From: Puffinus mauretanicus
Taxonomy: Eukaryota; Chordata; Aves; Procellariiformes; Procellariidae
Direction of reading: 5' to 3'
Assembly: GCA_023333565.1 (NCBI GenBank)
Contig: JAJKFH010003493.1
Location: 2,356,001-2,420,000 of the forward strand
DNA length: 64,000 nucleotides
This document shows, piece after piece, positions 37,807-48,266 of this stretch. Every line of letters begins with the position of its first letter. Positions within the stretch are counted from its first letter, which is position 1. A model generated the notes under the pieces. It ran no database searches. It worked only from the letters and a program-made list of their open reading frames with translations, and was not told where the DNA came from. Both the position numbers and the translations under genes were made by a program.

Positions 37807-40722
37807 GCTGAAAGAGGGCTAGAGATGTGCAAGATCTTCCAAACATTTCCTGATTTTTATATTAATGGATTAGTAAACAAAGAATGGGAGGAAGAAAAGG
37901 ATCCACACAAAGATTTCAACGTATTAGCTAAAACATTGCAATTGTCTGCCATGTAGTGGCTGTAATTCAAATGAGATATTGGGGGCTGTAATGTTCAGTG
38001 CATTATATAAATGGTATAATGAATTTGGTTATCTTTCTTTTATGAATTAAAGTTTTAGCTGTAGTTGATAAATGTTAAGAGATTCGGTCTAGCCATTTTT
38101 AGAAAATGACAATACAAAAGCCACGTGGTTACTTCAGACAGATGTTTTCCTTCAGGTTTCTAGAGATGGGCGCAAGAGAAACCCTTGACTTACTTCTGTA
38201 TGGCTAGGTCCTGGTGGTTACCCTTGATCAAGCTCATGGTAAAGTAAAACTTCAGGAAGTTCACCTGTCCTCCTGGTGAAGGTAAGGAGATTTTTGTTAA
38301 GAGGTTTGACTTCTGAATGACAGGTGACTATTTCAAGCATGAGTTGAGGGAATGTAATACTTTGTGTCGAGATGAACTTATGAGATCCAATTTGTAAACT
38401 AGCCAGCTGAAGATCGAATGGCAGAGAAAACCGAGTAACTAAAATAGATAGGAAGAAACTTAGAGGGTTCTGTGTCTCAAGGTTGTAATTAAAAGGGCAT
38501 CAGAGTGGAAAACGTTGGAAATAACTTCCATGACTTTGGCAAAAGAATGTTGTATAACACCACCTTCTTACTTTTGTTAGTATAATGGCAGGTTAATAAA
38601 AAAAGTAAAAGGGAACTGTAAATAAGTAAATAAATACATAATAAAATAACCAACTGAATAACTAAGTATAGTAAAGTGGGGACTGTTGTGTTATGAAATT
38701 GCAGAACAAGTGTACATCTGGAATAGGAAACTCAAAACCTACTTATTATATGTGTGCACATTTTGTTCTCCTTTAGTCTGGCCAGGGTATATGGATTTTG
38801 GTTCATTTATAGTGGGTTTTTTTGATTTTTAATTATTGGTCTTCACAATAAGGATGCACGAATCATTTATCGTTTTGAGATATGACAGGAGATGTACTTA
38901 GGATCTGAGATCTGTCCAGTCCTCTGGGATTTAGTTGGATGATCTCATTAGATTCGGAGTCACTGCAGTAAGTCTAGAAATGTGCAGATGCTAAACATAA
39001 TGCAGAATTTTAATTATTGTTTACAGTTAATTAAAATGCTATTTTTGTTTGGTTTGCCTCCCTCTGGCATCTTCAAGTCCTAATTAATTCTTAACTGTGG
39101 GTGGTGGGATTAGGATTGGCAGCAACACACACCTCAAACAGCCCACCAGCACCTATGGCTGTACGTGCAGCAGTGCTGCAGAAGCAAAGATCACATTCTT
39201 GAGAAGTTAGATAAAGGTTGCTATTGTTCTTGCCGCCAAGATTATTTTTATCACATTGTCAACATATTTGTTAATGTACAAACATGCAGGTGAGATACAG
39301 AACACATGAAACACATAAAAAGGTGAAGACTTTGTATACACGTGAAATTAGGGCACTGAAGATGAGATGTATAGAAAAATGCTGAAGGGGGACGAGTGTT
39401 TCCTTGACAGATTAAGGAACTGGCTGGCGCTGTTCCTGACGGTGAACTGCTTGGTGACATTTATGATACTGATAAAGAAAATATGTGGGCAAATATCATT
39501 AATTGATGTGGTTCAAGGAGTGGCTACTTGGCACGTTTCTGTGAAGGTGGTATTTCAGGTGCATAACCTGATTGTGATTGAGGGTTTTGGTTTGGTTTTT
39601 TTTCCTATAATGTTGCAGTTGTTTCAGAGGACAGTGAGTTTTTTTGGCTTAGAAGTGCTGCTGTAATTGGTTTCTAGGGCTTTCTTGATTTGACCTAATT
39701 GGACATTTTGAAAGGTTGCCAAAGTACAGGGTAGGCTTTTGCCAGTTTTCCGTCAATGATTAATGAAGCTCATTTGGAGGATCAATTAGAGTTCCAAAAA
39801 GAAGATTTTGAACTGGAATTGTTATAAAACCAATGACTGCTATTTTATTAATGGGCATTTTCAGTGTTGAATGATGAAACACGGTACTGTAATGAACAGT
39901 AAATACACATTTTTTCTAGAGAATCTCCTCCCTTCAGATGATTATCATGTTGTATCAGGAATTCTATAGTCAGGGTGGAGAAGCACTTTCATTCTGTTTT
40001 GTAATGACATTTTGGGCAAAAGTCAAGTTGTTGTTTTTAAAAAATCATTAGACCATTAAAAATGGTTCCAACAGGTAAGATTTCTTCAAAGGTTTATTTC
40101 CTCTTCACGGTCCTAAAAGTGTAAGTGCCAGCTTTCTAACAAGTCTTTAGAAAGAACAAGGAACTGCTCTTGGTGTGTCTGAAGACCTAGTGAATTGAAA
40201 GAAATGAAGTGATATGTTTGGAGGGAGGAAAAGCAGGCAGTGTATGCCATCATCAGTTTCTAATCACCCCCAGCTCCTCCCCAAGTTCTTCTTTTTATAA
40301 AGATGATTTAAAAACAATGTGCAAGTTGTTCATCCTGTCTCTGTGCATTTCTAATTTGTTTATTGCCCTGGTACATGAATATAGATTTGGCGGATAGTTT
40401 TTTCTATAGTCATGAGGGCTGACTGGAGCGGATAAGTTAACAAGCAGGAGGTTCCTGCATGTTGGAATTAGGTCGTTATCTGTCTTATCCATTGCTTGTT
40501 TCTTCATGTTTGCTCATTCAGATGTATCCTAAAGAAACGAGATACCTAGCTATTACGGTAGCGCCAGTTTCTAATTTGTTCCAGGAGTTCATAGCCGTGG
40601 GTCTGAGTGCACCAGGTAGGATCTGTAGGTGTTTCCATAATACTTGTCATTGCATTCGAGTTGTAATTAGCTTTATAATTTTCATGTTATTGGGTTTTGG
40701 CTGACCAGGTAACTATAAAAAC

Positions 40723-40746
40723 GTATAGCACTGCCTAGTGCTATAC
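40723..40746. repeat. Perfect 10-bp inverted repeat (hairpin)
   Basis: GTATAGCACT and AGTGCTATAC are exact reverse complements separated by the 4-base loop GCCT. No T-run follows, so there is no reason to call it a terminator. Confidence 0.9.
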
Positions 40747-42469
40747 TACGACTTGCTATACTTAATCTTTAGAAGTCAAGCAAGAGCTTTTATGGAAGTA
40801 CTTCCCTCTGCAAAGATTTATGCACACTGGGTAACACTGCCACTCTGCTGCACGTTTATACTGGGTAAGGTCACTTGAAAAGCCAGAGTTCTGACTGAAC
40901 TTGGCAGGTCCTACAGAGAGATTTTTCAAGCTGGCCTCCCAAGCATCTTCTGCGATTCCTGGCAGATCAGGTTTTCTAGGGGAAGGAACTGCTGCTTTTT
41001 TCAGACACTATTAGCATAAATATCACAATATGAAGCCCATAATCACACTCAGAAGACGCTTCCCTCTTTTATGTCAGGCAAATAGTGCTTAAATTGGCAT
41101 TTACTGAAATATGACTGTTGGAACTGTACCATTGCTACGTATTACACTGAGCAGGTATATACACTACATGACGTGCTACACTTAGAGCAAAAAATGGCAA
41201 CAGCCATTCTAAAATAATAGAATTATAGTGCTATACCATTATAGCATTTCTGCTAGCACCATGGTAATATTTCTCTTCCATACCTTTGAAGAGAACTTAG
41301 GAAGCAAAATACTTCAATGAAAATTCTGTGCATGTCTTTGAATTATTCCAGAAATCCAACTATGTTTGGATTCAGGATGAAGATGGTAAAGTAATCTCAT
41401 TCACTCCATGTTTTAGGCCTGCTAAAATAAAGCTTAGCAAAATACTGCTAGAGCAAGAGAAGGAGAATGAATGGAAAGATGATAGTGCATTATTTTACAT
41501 GTTTTCACTTACTGAAATAAGTAGATGTCCTCATCTTCTCCAGAGGAGAGATACCAGGCTTCTACGTTCTGTTCTGAGCTTGGCAGAAAGGTGGAATCTC
41601 AATTCCTAGTTTTTGTTATTTTTACTTAGAGGTAGAGGTTGTTTCCCAGCATCTCTATGTTTCTTGCTCTGTTTTCCATAGTAATGCTCACTTATGAAGA
41701 ACAAGATGATGTAGAATACGACGAGCTGCACATTCCCTCAATCAATATACCCACCCACCTGGTAGTTGAGCTCCATATGGTCTTAGATTAGGAATGAGAG
41801 AACTTGCAAAGCTCTTGCTTCTGTCAGACCTCCAAAATCAAGCCTCTCCCCAGTGGGTTTTAGCTTTCCCTCAGAGTAACCCAGTTATAATTATTCCAAC
41901 TGCAGGAGCCTTTCCAAGCCCTAATCTTTTAACTGAAACCGCAGCGGTTTGGGACAAGGGATCTGGTTTCAGTAGGACTTCTAGCCATCTTCCCACTCTA
42001 CCTTCTGTCAGAGCTGCATTCACTCTTGCTTTGATTCTTCTTAAAAGAGATGTCCCTTATCCACCACTGAAAGGAACTGTGTGCAAAGCCTTTGGTGCTG
42101 TCCCACCCTTTCAAACTAGAGACCTTTCTGCAGGTCAGTTAAATGCTATTTCTTCTTGCCTGACAGGCTGTCCTTACTGGCGTGCCCATCTCACCCTTTG
42201 TCCTTCCCATTCAGTATGAAGGAAAAGCTGTAGCTCTGAGCTAATGAAGCCTGTCATTGTCATCTCGTTTTGCCATTAATATTAATTTATTCATGTGGAG
42301 TTGCCTCTGCTGTGTATTTCTGTGAAATTCAAACTAAGCCCACTGAAATTTTCATAAGATTCGGAGCCATGATTTGGATCATAAAAATCTTCATCACGGT
42401 TGGCAGCATAATATAACAAGAATGGCGTTGATCATCTCTTCGGAGTGTAAGAAGTATGAACTACCGGTT

Positions 42470-42730
42470 TTATTTACTCCAGTAGCCCATCTAGCCCGGT
42501 TGCCTTTGACTGACTCCGACGAGTAGAGGATGCTGGCAGCAAGGCTGGAAGAAATAGGACAAGTGTAGGACTTCCTAACTTCTGGCAGTCGGAGGTTATG
42601 GGAATTTCCTGAGCCAGAGATTTCACTGGATTGCATCATCATGTTTACTAGCCATCGATAGATTTATCGACCATAAATTGTCTGATCCGTTTTGAACCTT
42701 CTTGAACCTCCACGTCATCCTTTGATGACA
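42470..42730. mobile_element. Probable ancient CR1/L3-like LINE relic
   Basis: Several blocks in order recall the 3' region of an old CR1/L3-type repeat found across amniotes: GTAGCCCATCTAGCCCGGTT, then CTTCCTAACTTCTGGCAGTC with GGAGGTTATGG, then GATCCGTTTTGAACC and CCTCCACGTCATCCTTTGATG. The family name is from memory and the copy is strongly diverged. The blocks are in the sense I recall for the family, but I leave the strand open. Confidence 0.45.
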
Positions 42731-44698
42731 GTCCAAATAGCCTTTTTTAGTTAAACAGCTTTTGCAATAAAAAGGAGAATATGCACAAATTCCTACTTAG
42801 TCTAGAAGCCTGCTTCAGTGTAGGAGGGCTAAGGCTGTTTTCTCCAATACATTTTTGTTGCAATTTAGAAACACAAATCTTAAAAATAATTTTTGCTGAT
42901 AATGTAATCTTGCTGTTTTTCTTTCAGTTCAGATTTTTTTGACCTTGTTCATTTGGTTTTGTGAACTGAGCACCATGTGCATCCCTGCATAACTTGAAAA
43001 AAATTCCCTGCTGTGTTTTTGCATGGAAGATCAAAAATGGATATGAACTGTGCATTGGAGGTTAGATTGTGCCTCTAGGTTTGTTTCTCTCTCTTTTGCT
43101 TTCCTTCTTGTTATTTATTTTTCTTTCCTATTTGTCTTGATTTTCATTCATTTCTCTTCTGTTCTCACACATCCGCTGTGGTTCCCCTTGAATTCTGATG
43201 GCAGGATGGAATTGGATCTCTGTGCAAAAACAAAGTATTGTTACGTGAGGTTATTTTTAGGTTCCCCAGAAATCTTGAAACAGACATATATTACACTGTA
43301 TGGTAAAATGGAAATTGAAGGGGAAAAGAATTAAAGTTAAACAGTATATAGTATTAGTGGTTTAGGATCAATTTTTCGCAGGAAATGGATGTTTGCCCCA
43401 GACAAAGACTGGAGGATGTTGGCCAAATACCTTCAGTTAACACCAAAATGTTTTGAAGTCTTTCATGGCATTTAGAGACAATTGGCCTCAGCTCTCATTA
43501 ATAATAAATGGAAATTAATCTAAAATCATTGTATTCATGTACTGCCCGGTAGTTTTGTTGTGTATATAAGCACTGGTTATCCATGGTTTAAAGAGGGACC
43601 CACACGGGATGCCTTCCTGCTGGCTCACTACTGGTAGTCTAAAAAATGAAAAGGACATGTATGCTTCCTGATTTCCACACTCCTTGTGGAGGGTTTTTAA
43701 AACAAAACGGTTTGGATTCTCTTTGTCTGCCAAAAGGTGAGGTTCTCATTTAATCAGCAGACTCCAGAGTGATTTTAAACTACTGACACTTTGTGCTGCT
43801 TTACAATAACTGTTTTCGTTTTCAATCACCATTTCCCCATGCACTGTAGTACATGCTATTTTAGAGGACCGAGGAAATAAGAGGCCTGAGAAATTATGAA
43901 TAATAAGAAAACCTGCATGTTTCGTAAGACCTTCCTTCAGAAAGTGATTAGGGGCTCCTCTGTCCACCAGATAATGTGTGCTAGGTGGTCAAGTGATTCA
44001 GCTGCTTCCTTAGCTCGTGTTTCATTGCCTATGCTATCTGCTTGCTTGGGTATAAACAGATTAGTAACACCCCTCCTCAAAAAAGAACAGATGAGGTGTG
44101 TAATACTTCTGAGAAAAACACAGTCATTTGTATCTGAACCGATTTGCCAAGCAACCATTCCAAAATCCAGGATCCATAGGAACAATCAAAAGAACCAGTG
44201 ACAAGGAAGTCTGCCAGTTGATGGGAGATGCAAGATGTCCATTACAATTAGAAAGGCCAGCTGAACTAAAGTTCTCCCCTGCCTGCCCATCCCCAAAGTA
44301 TGAAAGCCAGACAAAAAATACTTAGCAGGAAAAGTAAATTGAGAGCAATAAGGGATAAAAAGCTGAAATCCACCAAGGTACCAAGTTATATCTTTGTGTT
44401 AAAATGTGAAAGAAAAAATACTGTTTTATTGACAAGAACCTTATGCCCTGAAAGATGTACAGATTCTCTTCCAGCTCATCTCAGAGCTGGATTACATCCT
44501 ATGCACTCCTGGTCCAGCTCTCAGTCATTTGATGAGGTCAGTGTTAGGCTGCTTTTTAATTGAAGGAAGTTTCTGACTCCTGTATTTGTGAACAAAGTCA
44601 CGGCCCTTGGGTAACTGATGCCTGTAGATGACCTGAGCTTCTGTTCTCAGGGAGGAGGAAAATGTTGTCATTACTTTCCTGGCTGTACAAGCTATGTG

Positions 44699-44726
44699 CT
44701 CCCTCCCTCCACTCCTCCCTCCCTCT
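44699..44726. repeat. TCCC-rich low-complexity tract
   Basis: CTCCCTCCCTCCACTCCTCC followed by CTCCCTC: an imperfect TCCC/TCC repeat. Confidence 0.85.
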
Positions 44727-46951
44727 TTAGTGCCCGCTCCAGGTGAGGCAGTACAGATAGTGCAGGGTTTCAGAGGCTCTTCTGCATGTCCTGCAGTTGT
44801 ACTGAACCCCCGTCTCATGATCATCTGTGTGAGAAAAGCATTTACGGGAATGCATGATAGACACCGCACATCCCTGGTAGCAACAAGGCAAGCAGAGGTT
44901 CCCTCAAACTCCTGAAGGGAACAAGAGGACCTCTCTTTCTGCCAGGCGGGACTGGCATTTCAGGCACTGGTGGGGGCCATTGATAGGGAAAAAGTCGCAG
45001 AGGGCTTAGTGTCCTGGATTGCCTAAATCTGGGGCCCTCTGCTCCACTGTGTCCACACCACACACCGGACCTGGACAGCTGTATTGCCTTAAGTCCAACC
45101 CCTTGATTTGTTACCGAAATGCTGTTGAGTTCCCTCCCATTCCTTCCCTGCTTCTGTCCTTCTGCACGCAGGGGACTTACAGGCCATATGCAGTATCATC
45201 TTCTGGCCAAGCAGGTGGAAGGAGGACTCTGTTCACGTGAGGACCTGGGAGCATCCGTCCTCATGTTAAAACGTGAAGTAGGTGGCTAGAGGAGCACTTT
45301 GAGATACTCTGACGTATCTCGTCTGAATGACGCTTTGCCTGTTGCGGGGAGCCGGCATCAGAATATACTACAAAGCCGTACCTCTCTAGTATCCACAAAC
45401 ATTTGCCGTTGTTCTCAGTGAATGGCGTGAGGGATCAGTTTCATATGACGAGGATGATGACACATTGTAAGGCTCCCATTCTCACCGTCACATGACTTTG
45501 TGTCCCTGCATTTTAGTCATTTCAGAGCAGTGCATCACCACCCCACTGGCTCATGCTGTGCTCTGTGTTTAGCAGCACATATTTATGACATGGGGAATGA
45601 AGAATGAAGTTTAACTCATGTCCTTAACTAACCCGTAAGTGAGGGATTAACTGCCTACTGCATTCTTTTACTAAGTATTAATCACTTATTTTCATTTTTT
45701 TGAAAAGTCTTTTGCTTCCTTAGTATATCAGTACACAACTTGGTTGGAAACCACGGCCTTTGAGGGGCTGCTAATACATTAGTCACGCCGTTGCTGTTGT
45801 CGGCCTGACAAGGAACCTGTTGTGTTAATTTCTGGGTGAAGGAAAAACTACACGGCAATGGGCTACAGCTCAGTTATCAAGGTTCGCTCTTGCTTCACAA
45901 ACCTGTCTTCCTGGCTGTGGTAGAGTTAAAAAAATAATTACAAGTTTTTCAAAGGATCACCCACATACACATGGTATGAGAGCTCTTTTCTTTGTTGGTT
46001 TCATTTTATTTGTACATGACTCACTCTTGGCAAAATGAGTGAGCCTCATGAGCCTGTAAAAATTCTGTTTGGATTAAATGATTTGCATTAAATTATTTAT
46101 AACTGCAAGAAGGGTTTAATATTCCTGTAATTCCTTAAGGAAAAACAAACTGATCTTATTCTTTCAAGCAGCTATTGCTTTCACGCCTGTTACTTCAGAC
46201 GCCATCTTACTCGCCCAAGCTGATAGCTGTTAATGAGGCTCTGGGTACTTCTCCTTCCTTGCTTTCCCTGCCTCATGAATTAGAGATGGGTGGAAGGGAT
46301 GCACTGTCATCCTTTTCCTAGCACATCCTTCTGAGCGTGACTGAAGGCCAGGGAACGTACAGCCTCCCAAAACTGCCTGCCTTGCTAAGAGCAAAAAGCA
46401 GCATTTGTGCTGGGCTAAGGCACAGATCGTGTTTCTGAGACTCAATTTCCCCCAGTTTTGTAGGCCGGAGGCCCGTCGCCTTCGTTTTCCTGTTGGAGTG
46501 GGCGCGCTGGTTACAGCCCACCTCATCCCCGCTGACTCGCTGCGTGGCTCGGCTGTCTGTAGGGCCGGTGGCCGGCCTGCCTGCCCTCACGCTGGGCTGG
46601 TCCCCAGACCCAGGGATGCGGGGGCAAGGGGAGAACCCCCTCTGGGCATCCCTGCAGAGATGGGACCTCCGGACGCCTGCGCCCACCGGGGCTGCCTGCG
46701 CCCCCGTGATGGAGGCCTCGTGGTGCGGAGCGCCTGTCAAAGCCTCTCTGGGAAAGGCACGCGGTGAATAACCGGGACAGCCCGGCAGGATGCGGAAGGT
46801 GCAATCAAAAAGCCCTTTGACTGTGTGTTTGCGCAAAGCCGCGGCTGGCCGGGGTGCCTGCTTCCAGAGGCCGAGGCACGGCCTCCGTGCCTGCGGCAGA
46901 GCTGCTAACGGAGGCCGCTGCCTTCAGCCTCTGACCAGGGGGGAGTCCTCG

Positions 46952-46974
46952 TCCTCCTCCTCCTCCTCCTCCTC
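46952..46974. repeat. (TCC)7 trinucleotide repeat
   Basis: Seven TCC units plus a partial one, at the left side of CpG island 2. Confidence 0.9.
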
Positions 46975-47287
46975 TGCCCATGCCCGCGCCCCTCTATCAG
47001 GGCGACCCACGGCCGCATGTTGCGGCGTAACCGCCGCGGGATTTTAACTTCCGTGGCAGAAAAGCGCCGCGGCTCCCCCCCGCCCGCAGCCCCGGCGGCG
47101 GCTCCCACCGCAGCCCCGTCCCCGCACCCCGCCGCCCGGGCCCCGAGGAGAAGGGGTGACTCGGAGGCGCCCCGGGGCCCGCCCTGCCCGGGCGCCGCCC
47201 GCCGTTCCGCGGCGCAGCCGGGGGGATCCCGGCCGCCTGCGGGCGCCAGCCCCAGCGGCGCTACAAGTGGCCGCCGGGGGCGGTTTC

Positions 47288-47311
47288 GGCTCCGGCTCCG
47301 GCTCCGGCTCC
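47288..47311. repeat. (GGCTCC)4 hexanucleotide repeat
   Basis: Four perfect GGCTCC units within CpG island 2. Confidence 0.92.
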
Positions 47312-47473
47312 GCCGCGGTTTCCCTCCGCCCCGCGCCCGCCTCCCGGCGACCCTCTCCGCGGCGCGGAGGGGCCGCGGGGTGCGTTGCGTAACGCTGCGC
47401 TCCGCTCCGCCGCGCGTCGCTCAGGGCGGCGAGGAGGCGCGGAGGCGAGGCGAGGCAAGGCGGGTCGCCGCGG

Positions 47474-47486
47474 CCGGAGGTGAGCG
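47474..47486 (+). promoter_or_regulatory. Candidate splice donor, GAG|GTGAGC, island 2
   Basis: CCGGAG|GTGAGC, with the GT at 47,480-47,481, fits the donor consensus well. It could end a first exon that starts in the left part of the island. Confidence 0.5.
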
Positions 47487-47692
47487 GCGGCGGCGGCGGG
47501 GCGGGCGGGGCCGGGGGGGCGCAGCGCGGCGCGGCGTGTGCGCGGCCCCGCGGGAGGCGGCGGCGGCGCAGGCGGGGGGAATCCAGGTCACGTCCGCAGC
47601 CAGACGGCGGCTGGCGGGAGGGACGCGGCGAGAGGCACCGCGCCGCGCCCGGGCGGGCGGCGAGGGGCGCGGGGCAGGCGGGCCGCTCCGCT

Positions 47693-47705
47693 CCGCCGGT
47701 AAGTC
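47693..47705 (+). promoter_or_regulatory. Candidate splice donor, CCG|GTAAGT, island 2
   Basis: CTCCGCCG|GTAAGTCAC, with the GT at 47,699-47,700, carries the full GTAAGT intron start. It is the best donor in the island and may be an alternative to the one at 47,480. Both point to transcription toward the right. Confidence 0.55.
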
Positions 47706-48250
47706 ACTCGGGCTCCCGCTCGGCGCGGGGGGGCAGCGCGCCCCGGCCGCAGGCGTGGGCGGGCGCTCCGGCGGCGGGGAGGGGGCGCCGGCCTCGCAGG
47801 TCGGCGTCCCGGGGCGCCCCTGGGGCTCGCCGCGCTGCCCTCGTCGTGGCCGTTCTCCCGTCCCGGGGGGAGGCTGCGGGGCGGGCACGCCGCGCTCCCC
47901 GGCCGCTCACTATATTTAGCCGTCACCGGCGGGGAGAGCGGCGGCAGCGGCGCGCAAACGCTGTCGGAGAGAGAGATCCGTCGGGGCGCCGGCCGCCCGC
48001 CCGCCCGCAGCATCCGGGGGCGGCGGGGGGCGAGCGGCGGCCCGGCCCGTCCCGGCGGGGAGGGCAGGGAGGGGAGCCGCCGCAGCCGCCGGTATTCATC
48101 ACCGCGGGGGTCGGCGGTGCCGGGGAGGTGGCGGGGGGAGCCGGCGGTGTGCGTCTCTGCCGGCGTTTCCTTATTTATTTATGTTTGCAGCATAGGTGGT
48201 ATTTCCCCGTTAAGAGTTTATCCATTGAAGTTTTATTTGACTTCCTAAAG

Positions 48251-48266
48251 CAACAACAACAACAAC
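48251..48266. repeat. (CAA)5 trinucleotide repeat
   Basis: Five CAA units. In one frame this gives a glutamine run, but there is no other sign of coding. Confidence 0.88.

Larger units (their letters stand above)
34720..46440. other. Non-coding stretch between the two CpG islands
   Basis: About 11.7 kb of AT-rich sequence that would be intron 1 if island 1 is a promoter for a plus-strand gene. It contains a short direct-repeat cluster near 37,761-37,806, a perfect 10-bp hairpin at 40,723-40,746, a probable ancient CR1/L3-like relic at about 42,470-42,730 and a TCCC-rich tract at 44,699-44,726. Frames of 94 and 141 codons at 41,328 and 41,794 are unrecognised. Confidence 0.55.
46450..48150. 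promoter_or_regulatory. CpG island 2
   Basis: About 1.7 kb of very GC-rich, CpG-dense DNA with its core at 47,000-48,100. It is the strongest promoter candidate in the window. It holds a bZIP-like site TTGCGTAA at about 47,385-47,392, GC boxes, a TATA-like TATATTTAG at about 47,911 and two good plus-strand splice donors (47,480 and 47,699). The frames of up to 300 codons inside it have compositionally biased Arg/Ala/Gly/Pro content on all strands and are not believable proteins. It probably holds a first exon or exons of a plus-strand gene continuing to the right. Confidence 0.92.

Noticed and set aside
41794..42219. 141-codon plus-strand frame
   Set aside because: It begins at an ordinary ATG without acceptor or conserved motif and resembles nothing known. 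Its length is within what chance can give in 64 kb.
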